Origin: Streptomyces sp. NBC_01197
Lineage (GTDB): Bacteria; Actinomycetota; Actinomycetes; Streptomycetales; Streptomycetaceae
Assembly: GCF_036010505.1 (NCBI RefSeq)
Contig: NZ_CP108569.1
Span: 620,001 to 684,000, forward strand
DNA: 64,000 nt
Reading direction: 5' to 3'
Shown: piece after piece, positions 19,911 through 27,843 of the stretch
Numbering within the stretch: position 1 is the first letter of the stretch
How the letters are laid out: each line of letters opens with the position of its first letter
Translations under genes and position numbers: made by a program
The notes under the pieces: model-generated
The model's input: only the letters and a program-made list of their open reading frames with translations
Database searches by the model: none
Told to the model about the DNA's origin: nothing

Positions 19911-21428
19911 TCAGCAGGCGCCGAGGTCCTGCCAGACGCCCCAGTCACCCGTGGTTCCGGGTGTTTCGCCGGTGGTCCACCACTTGGCCTTCCAGGTGTG
20001 GCCGCCGTACGAGACGGTGTTGCCGCCGACGTAGACCGCCGTCTTGTTCCACTGCGCCGCACTGCAGGCGGTGGCCCCGCCGGTGACGGTCAGTGTGTAA
20101 GTGGCCGCGTGGGCGGCGGAACCCGTCTTGCCGGTGACCGTCAGGGCATACGTGCCGGAGACGGCGGACGAGGTGGTGGAGACCGATAGGGTCGCGTTGC
20201 CACCGGCGTTGACCGAGCCGGGGCTGACCGATGCGGTGACGCCCGCCGGGGCGCCGCTTACCGTCAGGCCGACCGGCTGCGCCGAGCCGGCGGTGACCGC
20301 GGTGTGCACCGAGGACGTGGTGGAGCCGCCGGCCGCGACGGTGGCCGAGGCCGGGGAGAGCGAGACGGAGAAGTCGTTGGCCGGGGGCGGTGTGGTGCTG
20401 CCACTGGTGAACGGCTCGAAGGTGTGGGCGAACTGCCAGGTGCTCTGGTCGATGCCGGAGCAGGAGTCCGAGCCGCCCTGTCCCGGGCAGCCGCCGTTGT
20501 CACGCTGAAGGGCCCAGATGGACAGGGTGTTGATGCCCTTGTCGACAGCCCAGTTGTAGACGGCCGTGGCGTTGGCGGTGGTGAACGTCTCGGCGGCCCC
20601 GAAGTCGTCGATGCCCGGCATCTCGATGACGCCCATCGAACCCCATAGCTGCGCGTCCGTCTTCGACGGGTACAGCTTCGCCAACTGGTCGTGCAGGCCC
20701 TGGGCCGCGGTCTGGGTGTCGTTGGCCATGTCGTGCGTCGCATTGTCGTAGTAGTCGAACGTCATGATGTTCGTGACGTCGATCCTGGCGCCGTTGGACA
20801 CCGCGTTCTTCAGCACGGCCAGACCGCTGGAGGCCAGACCGTGTGTGGTCGTGGGCAGCGTGTAGGAGAACTCGACGGCGCGCCCGTTGGCGGCTGCCCA
20901 GTCCTCCACCTGCTTGACGGCCTTGTTGCGCCGGTCGATGCCCGCGGCGTTGGTGAGGGAGTTGTCCTCGGTGTCCAGGTCGATCCGGGTGATGTCGTAG
21001 GTGGTGACGACCTTCTCGTATGCGGCGGCGATCTGGCTGACATCGGTGCAGCTGTCGGCGATCTCGGTGCCGGTGTTGTCAGCGGTGTAGCCGCCGAACG
21101 AGGCGATGACGTCACCGCCCTTGGCCTTGATGGTGCTGATGTCGCTGCCGAAGCTGGCGGACGAGACCGGCGTGCTGCTGTCGCCGTTCCAGTACGGCGT
21201 GCACGAGCCCTTGCTCGCTGCCTGGAGGAACGCCATCGTCAGGTATTTGCTGCCGGACTGCTCGGCCAGGGCGGCCGGGCTGTCGCCGGTCCAGGCTTCG
21301 AAGTACGGGGCGTACACATGCGCCGGCAACGGCGTCGCCGCCTGAGCGGATCCACTGCCGACCGTGACGAGCCCGGCCGCGGCCGCGGCTGTGACAAAGG
21401 CAGTGAGAAGGGTACGTACAGGTCTCAT
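19911..21428 (-). CDS. Secreted GH18 chitinase with C-terminal chitin-binding module
   Basis: 505 residues. A Sec signal peptide ends at about AQA-A (30/31). The GH18 catalytic barrel spans roughly 35-360, with the DxDxE motif as IDLDTED (D150, D152, E154; E154 the proton donor). A bacterial Ig/PKD-like domain follows (about 370-450, SVSLSPASATVAAGGS), then a CBM5/12 module (455-505) ending WWTTGETPGTTGDWGVWQDL. It cleaves beta-1,4 linkages of chitin outside the cell. It lies downstream of the second chitinase gene on the same strand, separated by a strong stem-loop. Its last 50 residues are nearly the same as those of the neighbour. Confidence 0.92.
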   Translation of the reverse strand: MRPVRTLLTAFVTAAAAAGLVTVGSGSAQAATPLPAHVYAPYFEAWTGDSPAALAEQSGSKYLTMAFLQAASKGSCTPYWNGDSSTPVSSASFGSDISTIKAKGGDVIASFGGYTADNTGTEIADSCTDVSQIAAAYEKVVTTYDITRIDLDTEDNSLTNAAGIDRRNKAVKQVEDWAAANGRAVEFSYTLPTTTHGLASSGLAVLKNAVSNGARIDVTNIMTFDYYDNATHDMANDTQTAAQGLHDQLAKLYPSKTDAQLWGSMGVIEMPGIDDFGAAETFTTANATAVYNWAVDKGINTLSIWALQRDNGGCPGQGGSDSCSGIDQSTWQFAHTFEPFTSGSTTPPPANDFSVSLSPASATVAAGGSTTSSVHTAVTAGSAQPVGLTVSGAPAGVTASVSPGSVNAGGNATLSVSTTSSAVSGTYALTVTGKTGSAAHAATYTLTVTGGATACSAAQWNKTAVYVGGNTVSYGGHTWKAKWWTTGETPGTTGDWGVWQDLGAC

Positions 21429-21486
21429 GCGAGTCTCCTGAGAACACCGGTTGGAGGGAGCGGAAGCGCGGGGCGCGTCTACGGGC

Positions 21487-21549
21487 CCCGCGATGCCCGG
21501 CGGGCCGGAACAGGTGGGGGCTGCCAAGGCCCCGGCCGGGCATCGCGGG
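21487..21549 (-). terminator. Strong stem-loop between the two chitinase genes
   Basis: CCCGCGATGCCCGGC (21487-21501) pairs perfectly over 15 bases with GCCGGGCATCGCGGG (21535-21549) across a 33-base loop, just after the stop of the upstream chitinase gene. It could end most transcripts or protect the first gene's 3' end. Confidence 0.6.
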
Positions 21550-21562
21550 AGTTGCGGAATGA

Positions 21563-23311
21563 TCAGCAGGCACCCAGGTCCTGCCAGACCCCCCAGTCGC
21601 CCGTGGTGCCGGGCTCCTCATTGGTGGTCCACCACTTGGCCTTCCAGTTGTGGCCCTTCCAGGAGACCTGCTTGCCGCCGACATAGACCTCGGAGGCGCT
21701 CCACGACGGCGAGGTGCAGGTACCGGAGGGGGGCGGGGTGACCGGCGGCGTGGTGGGCGGCGGCGTCGTCGGGGGCGGAGTGGTCGGCGGCGGAGTGGTC
21801 GGCGGTGTCGTCGGGGGCGCCGAGCACCCGGACGCGGACCCGTTCGTCGCGGACACGATCTTGTTGAAGAGGGTGGCCGCCGGGTCGAGGTCGAGCAGCG
21901 AGTACATCATCGAGCCGCCCAGGCCGTGGCAGTGCGCGTAGTCGGCCTTGGCCTGGATGCTCTGGTCGCCGAGTCCGGTCCAGAACTCCGTCCCGTTGTA
22001 GAAGTAGTTGGACTGCGAGGCCGCGTCGTAGAAGGTGGTGGACGGGTTGGCGACGATGCCCGTCAGTTCCTTGTAGTACGCGGTCCCCGGGACCTGGCTG
22101 GTACCGCGCGCCGGCGCCGGCCCGGTGGCCGGCTGGTACAGGCCGTGTTTGCTGTCTGCCGAAACGCCCGTCCAGCCCCGGTAGTACAGCGGGTAGCCCA
22201 TGGTGATCTTGTCGGCCGGGAACCCGCCCGGGATGCCGTAGGCCGGGTCACCGGTGGTCCATGCCTTGATGGCGTTGTCGGTCGAGTACTTCTCGGTCCC
22301 GGGCGAGACCGGCGTCGACGGATCGTCGGGCGACACGTACGTCGGGTCCTGGTGGTTGGTCGGACCGGTCGCGTCCCAGGCGCCGTGCATGTCGTACGTC
22401 ATGACGTTCGCGTAGTCGAGGTACTGGCCGAGCTTGTCGGTCTCAAGGTTCGCGATTTTGTCCTGGCCGGCCGGCAACGCCGCGGTGAGCAGCATCTTCT
22501 TGCCGCCGTTGGCGGCGCCGTAGGCATCCAGCTCGGTGCGGAACTCGGCCATCAACTTGGTGTAGTTGGCCTTGTCCGCGGTGCTGTAGTGGTTGCCCGT
22601 GTGGCCGTTGGGCGAGCCGGGGTACTCCCAGTCGATGTCGAAGCCGTCGAAGATGCCGGCCGCGGAGCCGTCTCCGCCGTAACCGCCCTGCACCGGCAGG
22701 TTGCCCTTGATGAACATGTCGATGCAGGAGCTGACGAGCTTCTTGCGGCTGGCGTCGGTCGCGGCCGCGTCGGAGAAGTACTTGGAGTACGTCCAGCCGC
22801 CGATCGACGCGATGATCTTCAGCTTCGGGTACTTCGCCTTCAGCTTCTTGAGCTGGTTGAAGTTGCCGACGATCGGCTGGTCCCACTTGTCGGCTACACC
22901 GTCCACGCTGATGTCGGCGCCGAAAGACTTCTGGTAGTCGGCGAAGGCATCGCCCGCGCCGTCCCCGGCGTTGGGGTCGCTCTCGTTCGTCGAGTCAGAC
23001 GCCTTGGTCGCCTCGAAACAGGTGTGGCTGCTCGGGTCGATGTTCTCGAACGAGTAGTTGAGGATGTCCAGCTTGCCCGCTATCCCCTCGGTGTCGAGGT
23101 TCTTGGGGTAGAAGGCGTTGCCGTACACACTCCACTGGTCGTAGTACGCGATCTTGACGCCCCCGCTGCTCGCGGCGGCAGCCAGCGGCTTGGCGGCGGA
23201 CACGGAGTCCGCCTGGGCGCCGGAGACGCCGGCTGCGAGTGCGGTGAGCACTCCCGCGGCCAGCGCCGCGCTCATGGCGGCGGCCATGAGCGTTCTCTTC
23301 CTGGATTGCAC
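21563..23311 (-). CDS. Secreted GH18 chitinase with Pro-Thr linker and chitin-binding module
   Basis: 582 residues. The GTG at 23311 has GGAGG eight bases upstream and gives a signal peptide ending near AQA-D (34/35). The catalytic barrel carries FDGFDIDWEYP with proton donor E229, and the usual SIGGWTYS strand at 169-176. A PTTPP-rich linker (about 505-535) leads to a CBM5/12 module (WSASEVYVGGKQVSWKG). This is a classic Streptomyces multi-modular chitinase for extracellular chitin. A promoter with paired 12-base direct repeats of the DasR/chitin-regulation kind lies upstream, so induction by chitin breakdown products is expected. Confidence 0.94.
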   Translation of the reverse strand: MQSRKRTLMAAAMSAALAAGVLTALAAGVSGAQADSVSAAKPLAAAASSGGVKIAYYDQWSVYGNAFYPKNLDTEGIAGKLDILNYSFENIDPSSHTCFEATKASDSTNESDPNAGDGAGDAFADYQKSFGADISVDGVADKWDQPIVGNFNQLKKLKAKYPKLKIIASIGGWTYSKYFSDAAATDASRKKLVSSCIDMFIKGNLPVQGGYGGDGSAAGIFDGFDIDWEYPGSPNGHTGNHYSTADKANYTKLMAEFRTELDAYGAANGGKKMLLTAALPAGQDKIANLETDKLGQYLDYANVMTYDMHGAWDATGPTNHQDPTYVSPDDPSTPVSPGTEKYSTDNAIKAWTTGDPAYGIPGGFPADKITMGYPLYYRGWTGVSADSKHGLYQPATGPAPARGTSQVPGTAYYKELTGIVANPSTTFYDAASQSNYFYNGTEFWTGLGDQSIQAKADYAHCHGLGGSMMYSLLDLDPAATLFNKIVSATNGSASGCSAPPTTPPTTPPPTTPPPTTPPPTTPPVTPPPSGTCTSPSWSASEVYVGGKQVSWKGHNWKAKWWTTNEEPGTTGDWGVWQDLGAC

Positions 23312-23366
23312 GGGAACCTCCAGATGGCGGATGTGGCACACCGGCTCGCGCAGCACGGTTGATAAG

Positions 23367-23423
23367 GAGATATCCGCGGCTGGAGGAGACGTCAATAGTC
23401 TGGACCAATTAAGGACTAGACCA
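23367..23423 (-). promoter_or_regulatory. Chitinase promoter with two 12-bp direct repeats (DasR-type sites)
   Basis: On the minus strand TTGACG (23395-23390) and TATCTC (23372-23367) are separated by 17 bases. Immediately upstream lie TGGTCTAGTCCT and TGGTCCAGACTA, two direct repeats 16 bases apart, matching the repeat pair known at Streptomyces chitinase promoters and the DasR site core TGGTCTAGACCA. A third related word, TGGTCCAGTC, lies at 23471-23480. Confidence 0.75.
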
Positions 23424-23591
23424 ATTCCTCCGAGGGCTACGTTGTCATGGGCCTGACGCTGGCTGATCGGGACTGGACCAAACCCCGGGCAAAATCACTG
23501 ATCGCCGGGGCAGGCCGTGGGTGACAGCAACCGGCGGTGCCCCTCACCGGGATCCGGTCAGGGGCACCGCCGGCTGGCAGGTGAGCCGGCG

Positions 23592-24725
23592 TCAGCCGCC
23601 GACGACCTCCTCGGCCAGTCCGAACGACAGCGTCATCCCGGCGCCGCCGACCCCGTTCACGACGGTGACGCCCGGTTCGGGCTCGACCACCAGTTGCGAA
23701 CGGCCGTCCCGCAGCGACGGGTAGTAGCCGCTCCAGCGCTCGGTGATGGCCGGGTTGGGCAACTGGGCGAATGTGCCCAGATAGTCGACGACCGCCTCGT
23801 TGATCTCCTCGCTCTCGAAGGGGTGGAGAGTCTGGGCGTACGCATGGCTGTCACCGATCGTCAGCCGACCGTCCGCGGTCTGGGAGAGCAGGACATGCAC
23901 CCCGTTCTCCCGGTGGAAGGGCAGTTCCTCGCCCATCCGGGCCGCCAGCGCGGCCTTCGACTCGCAATCGTCGAAGGCCGCGTAGTGCAGGAGGGTCAGC
24001 CCGCCGCAGAGCATCGGGCCGAGCTGCCAGCCGGCCGGCTGGGCCCCGGTGCGCATCATCTGGAGTTTGCACCGCATCAGACCGCTCTGGGCGAAGACTT
24101 CGGGGTACAGCGTCGCGAAGTCGTTGCCGCTGCACACATAGGCCCGGTCGGCGTGCCACTCGCCCTCGGTGGTGGAGACCGTCGGCAGCGAGATGTCGCG
24201 TACGGTCGTGCCGAACCGGATGTCGACGCCGTACTCGGTCACCAGGTACTTGGCGACCGCCGGGATGGCGAGCCTCGGGTCGACGTTGAGCTCGGTCGGG
24301 CTCCACATCGCGGCGAGCAGACCGTCGGTGCGCGCCGTGGCGCTGAGGTCGCGGGTCTCGGCCGGCGTGATCATCCGGCTACCGCGGTCCCGGGCCGGCG
24401 GTGTGATCGCGAGGAACTCTTCGAGCACCGCGACCTCATCGGGGTGGTGCGCGAGGTGCAGCGATCCGGTCGGTGCGGCCCAGAGGCCGGACTTGGCGGC
24501 GATCTCCAGCCAGATCTCGCGCGTCCGCAGGGCGCGTTCGTAGACCTCGCCGCGCTGCTGGCCGATCGACCAGATCATGCCGAAGTTGCGTATGGAGGCG
24601 CCGACGGCGAAGTCGTCGCGCTCGAAAAGGACGACGCGGTCCCCCCGTCGGGCGGCGGCGAGTGCGTGAGCGAGGCCGACGATGCCTCCGCCGACGACGG
24701 CGGTGTCGGCACGGTTGACGGTCAT
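23592..24725 (-). CDS. FAD-dependent oxidoreductase, TIGR03364-like (phosphonate-associated)
   Basis: 377 residues of the DAO (D-amino-acid oxidase/glycine oxidase) fold. The N-terminal dinucleotide motif is VGGGIVGLAHALAAARRGDRVVLFE, and the C-terminal FAD contact is VNGVGGAGMTLSFGLAEE. IRNFGMIWSIGQQRG resembles the TIGR03364 group found with phosphonate genes and proposed to oxidise aminophosphonates to the aldehyde. It lies 54 bases after the OPA-type transporter and on the same strand as phosphonoacetate hydrolase, which supports an aminophosphonate-oxidising role. AAGGAG precedes the start. Confidence 0.82.
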   Translation of the reverse strand: MTVNRADTAVVGGGIVGLAHALAAARRGDRVVLFERDDFAVGASIRNFGMIWSIGQQRGEVYERALRTREIWLEIAAKSGLWAAPTGSLHLAHHPDEVAVLEEFLAITPPARDRGSRMITPAETRDLSATARTDGLLAAMWSPTELNVDPRLAIPAVAKYLVTEYGVDIRFGTTVRDISLPTVSTTEGEWHADRAYVCSGNDFATLYPEVFAQSGLMRCKLQMMRTGAQPAGWQLGPMLCGGLTLLHYAAFDDCESKAALAARMGEELPFHRENGVHVLLSQTADGRLTIGDSHAYAQTLHPFESEEINEAVVDYLGTFAQLPNPAITERWSGYYPSLRDGRSQLVVEPEPGVTVVNGVGGAGMTLSFGLAEEVVGG

Positions 24726-24779
24726 GGGATCTCCTTCTCGGTCAATGCAGCAGTGGGTGCATGAGTGCGTGCAGGAGGC

Positions 24780-26225
24780 TCAGGTCGCGGGGCGCGGTAC
24801 GCGGTTCCAGTGCGGGAGCATCAGCAGCCCGGCGAGCAGCGCGGCCCCCGCGAAACCGGTGAACAGCACACCGCCGGAGAGGAATCCGGGAAGCAGGCCG
24901 CCGAGGATGGCACCGACCGAGCCACAGCCGTTGACCAGCCCCGCGGCGGTTCCCGCGCCCTTGGCGCTGCCGAAGTCCACGGCGGCGACACAGGAGATCA
25001 TCGCGTCGGCCGCGTACACGGCGAGTCCGATCACCGCGAGAACGGCGATCATCACCTCGACGCTGCCGGCCGCGGTGAGCGGCATGAACAGAGCGAGGGC
25101 CACGGTCAGAATGCCCAGGGCGAGGACGCACGCCGGGACCCGCCGGGACCGGAACAGCCGGTCGGACACCCAGCCCACCAGGATCGGGGCGAGGACGCCG
25201 GTGACCCCGAACGCGATGGGGATGAGCGTGGCGCCGACCTTGTTGATCTCGGGCAGCCGTTGGCTGACGATGACCGGTCCCCAGAGCAGGATGGCGTAAC
25301 GGGCGGGCTTGAGGAGGAAGTAGCAGAGGCCGAGGGTGAGCACCATGCGGTCGCGCAGGGTCTCACGGTAGAGGCCGATGGCAGAGCGACGCGGCCCGGC
25401 CGGCGCCACGGGTCCCACAGGTCCCACAGGTCCCACTGGTTCCGCGGAGTCCGTCGGCTCCGCGGGGTCGGTGGCTCCGATGGCTCCAGTGAGTTCGGTG
25501 TCTTCGATGACTTCGGTGGGTTCTGGGGGTTCCGGAAGTCCCACGTCTCGGGGCGAGTTGCGCTGCAGGAGCACGAACAGCAGGAGTACGACGGCGAGCG
25601 TGGCGGCGCCGGAGAGGAAGGCGGCCCGCCAGCTGTTGAGCAGCGAGTAGGCGATCCACCCGAGGAACGGCGGGGCCACGAGCCCGCCGAACGCGTAGTT
25701 GGTGCTCCACACACCGAGCACCCGGCCGCGCTCCCCCACCGAGAAGAAGTTCCCCATGTTCTTGCAGAGGGGCGCCCACCCGGCCGACTGGGACAGCCCC
25801 TGGACCACCATGGCGCCGCCGAACACCAGGAGCGCGCTGTTCAGCCCCATCAGGCAGGCCGCGGCGATGGCACCGGCCATCCCGCCGATCACCACCACGC
25901 GCGGCCCGAACCGGTCGGCCCACATGCCCCAGAGGAACTGCCCGGCCGCGTAGGCCGCCAGATAGACCGCGTCGATGATGCCGAGGACGTGCTCGGTGAG
26001 CACCGTGTTCACCGAAGGGTCGTCCAGAATGCCCAGCTTGGCCACGGAGAACGCTTGCCGGACGAAGTAGAAGCCGACGTACGCGAGCCGGGTGATCGCG
26101 AAGATCTGCCGTCGCCAACGGCGGGCGCGCGCCGAACGGAGCAGCGGTGAGACCTCTTCGAGCGCCTCACGTGTGGTGACGGGGGTTCCGGTCGGTGGTG
26201 GTTGCTGGAGTGGGGTGTCTGCCAT
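24780..26225 (-). CDS. MFS transporter of the organophosphate:phosphate antiporter type
   Basis: 481 residues with 12 predicted helices, similar to GlpT/UhpT-type carriers (YVGFYFVRQAFSVAK in helix 1, then WGMWADRFGPR). The position next to phosphonoacetate hydrolase suggests uptake of a phosphonate, the role given to the transporter of phosphonoacetate operons in Pseudomonas. The central cytoplasmic loop is expanded by about 60 Glu/Pro/Gly-rich residues including GPVGPVGPVAP, encoded by a 9-base tandem repeat at 25411-25437. A stem-loop separates it from the upstream phnA gene. Confidence 0.85.
   Translation of the reverse strand: MADTPLQQPPPTGTPVTTREALEEVSPLLRSARARRWRRQIFAITRLAYVGFYFVRQAFSVAKLGILDDPSVNTVLTEHVLGIIDAVYLAAYAAGQFLWGMWADRFGPRVVVIGGMAGAIAAACLMGLNSALLVFGGAMVVQGLSQSAGWAPLCKNMGNFFSVGERGRVLGVWSTNYAFGGLVAPPFLGWIAYSLLNSWRAAFLSGAATLAVVLLLFVLLQRNSPRDVGLPEPPEPTEVIEDTELTGAIGATDPAEPTDSAEPVGPVGPVGPVAPAGPRRSAIGLYRETLRDRMVLTLGLCYFLLKPARYAILLWGPVIVSQRLPEINKVGATLIPIAFGVTGVLAPILVGWVSDRLFRSRRVPACVLALGILTVALALFMPLTAAGSVEVMIAVLAVIGLAVYAADAMISCVAAVDFGSAKGAGTAAGLVNGCGSVGAILGGLLPGFLSGGVLFTGFAGAALLAGLLMLPHWNRVPRPAT
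25411..25437. repeat. 9-bp tandem repeat inside the OPA transporter gene
   Basis: Three consecutive units of GGTCCCACA/T, followed by degenerate copies to about 25500, encode the GPV repeats of the transporter's central loop. Unit length is a multiple of three, so copy-number change would keep the frame. Confidence 0.7.
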
Positions 26226-26290
26226 GGCGGTGTCCTGTCCTCGGCGCGGGGGTGCGGGGGGAGGGATCGGAGTCGTACCTGGGCATGGCT

Positions 26291-26331
26291 CGGCCCCGGC
26301 GCGCGCCTCGACAGCGCGCGCGCCGGGGCCG
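26291..26331 (-). terminator. GC-rich stem-loop between phnA and the transporter gene
   Basis: CGGCCCCGGCGCGCGC (26291-26306) pairs over 16 bases with GCGCGCGCCGGGGCCG (26316-26331); loop nine bases. It lies 40 bases after the phnA stop. It may end part of the transcripts, lowering expression of the transporter and oxidase, or stabilise the phnA message. Confidence 0.6.
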
Positions 26332-26372
26332 GGTCAGTGGTGCGGGGAACGTTCGTTTCGGGAGCGTTCCGG

Positions 26373-27638
26373 TCAGGTGGTGAGCGGCCGGTCGGCCGCG
26401 AGTGCGGTGCCCACCCAGTAGGCGTCGAAGTTCCGGAGCCGGTGTCCCTCGGGGAGCGGCCCGGTCGGGGCGTTGACCAGGAACGGCACACGCTGCTCCG
26501 TCAGCCCGCCGTGCGAGCGCAGCGGCTCCTCGAAGCCGGAGATGTCGTGGCGCGCCGGGGTCGTGCCCAGCGCCGTGTTGCGTTCGGCGATGACGACGAT
26601 GTCGCCGATCCGGTCCGGCGGCAGCTCGAAGCGCTCGCAGGCCTGTGCACGGGTGAGGACGGTGTCGACGCCGTCCAGCGTGGTGAGCGCGGCGACCAGC
26701 GGCGCCACGTCGGTGGCGGCGGGCAGATGCACGGTCGCGTACGAGCCGAGCGCCCCGTGGTGCACGGTGTACGGATCGGTGATGGGCAGCACGACCCGCG
26801 CCGTCCCCTCGCCGAGCCGTGCGTCCAGGACGTCCTGGAGGAACACGACCCGGGCGTCTCCCCCGGCGTCGCTCTTGGCGTTCATCCCGTGGTCGGCGGT
26901 GACGACCAGGACGGCGCCCAGTGCGTCGATCCGCTCGAAGTAACCGTCGAGCATGGCGTAGAAGTCGTTGGCGACGGACGAGCCCGGTGCGTGCTTGTGC
27001 TGGATGTAGTCGGTGAGCGAGAGGTACATGAGGTCCGGCCGCTCCTGCTCCAGGACGTCCGTACCGGCTGCCATGACCAGTTCGCTGAGCCCGGCGCTGT
27101 ACACGGACGGCAGCTCCATGCCGACGCGCTCCAGCACCTTGCTGATGCCGTTCTCCTCCTCCGTGACCTGGTCGGCCTTCTCGGCGGAGAAGCACATGCC
27201 GTCGACCAGGTCGCGCCCCAGCAGCCTGCGCAGTTTGTCCTTGGCCGTGATGACGGCGACCTTCGCCCCGGCCGCCGAGAACGCGGCGAAGAGGGTGGGC
27301 ACCCGCAGCAGCGCCGGGTCGTTCATCATGACCTCGGTGCCGGATGCGGTGTCGTAGAAGTAGTTGCCGCAGATGCCGTGCACCGAGGGCGGTGTACCGG
27401 TTGCGATGGACAGGTTGTTGGGGTTGGTGAAGGACGGCATGGTGCAGTCGGCCCGCAGATCGCTGCCGTGCTCCAGCATGCGTTCCAGGAAGGGCATCCG
27501 GCCGTCTGCCACGGCCCGTTCGTGGTACGCGGGCTCGCTGCCGTCGATGCAGACCACGACGACCGGCCGACGGGGCCGGCCGTAGCCGCGCCCGTTCACA
27601 TCGAGCACATCGAGCCGTCCGGCAACAGGTTCCTTCAT
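26373..27638 (-). CDS. phnA: Phosphonoacetate hydrolase
   Basis: 421 residues of the alkaline phosphatase superfamily. It splits the C-P bond of phosphonoacetate to acetate and phosphate using two zinc ions. Family landmarks: D32 in VVCIDGSEPAY, the nucleophile T71 in MPSFTNPNNLSIATG, the metal ligands in VVTADHGMNAKS, and a late histidine in ISGFEEPLRSHGGLTEQ. The ATG at 27638 follows GGTGGA; GTG at 27650 is possible. It leads the minus-strand phosphonate operon and faces a LysR gene, the same arrangement as phosphonoacetate loci of Pseudomonas. Confidence 0.9.
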   Translation of the reverse strand: MKEPVAGRLDVLDVNGRGYGRPRRPVVVVCIDGSEPAYHERAVADGRMPFLERMLEHGSDLRADCTMPSFTNPNNLSIATGTPPSVHGICGNYFYDTASGTEVMMNDPALLRVPTLFAAFSAAGAKVAVITAKDKLRRLLGRDLVDGMCFSAEKADQVTEEENGISKVLERVGMELPSVYSAGLSELVMAAGTDVLEQERPDLMYLSLTDYIQHKHAPGSSVANDFYAMLDGYFERIDALGAVLVVTADHGMNAKSDAGGDARVVFLQDVLDARLGEGTARVVLPITDPYTVHHGALGSYATVHLPAATDVAPLVAALTTLDGVDTVLTRAQACERFELPPDRIGDIVVIAERNTALGTTPARHDISGFEEPLRSHGGLTEQRVPFLVNAPTGPLPEGHRLRNFDAYWVGTALAADRPLTT

Positions 27639-27736
27639 GTACGGATCCACCCCTGAGGTCGTAGTCCGGAGCGGTGGCTGCCGCTCTCCTTTTCATGGGT
27701 AGCACCCGCCACCACGGGTGGAGAACCACCGGAATC

Positions 27737-27753
27737 GCTATGGCGGTCATAGC
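27737..27753. promoter_or_regulatory. LysR-type box between phnA and the LysR gene
   Basis: GCTATG-N5-CATAGC is a perfect dyad containing a T-N11-A motif (T27739 to A27751), the hallmark of LysR recognition. It is about 99 bases ahead of phnA and 91 ahead of the regulator, in the 205-base divergent gap. Confidence 0.65.
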
Positions 27754-27843
27754 TGTGCAGGGACCGGCGCACCCCCTCCCCACCAGGGCCGTTCGCCGCT
27801 AGGCTCGCCGCGCGGACGGTCGGTGAGCAATGTCAGGAGGCCT

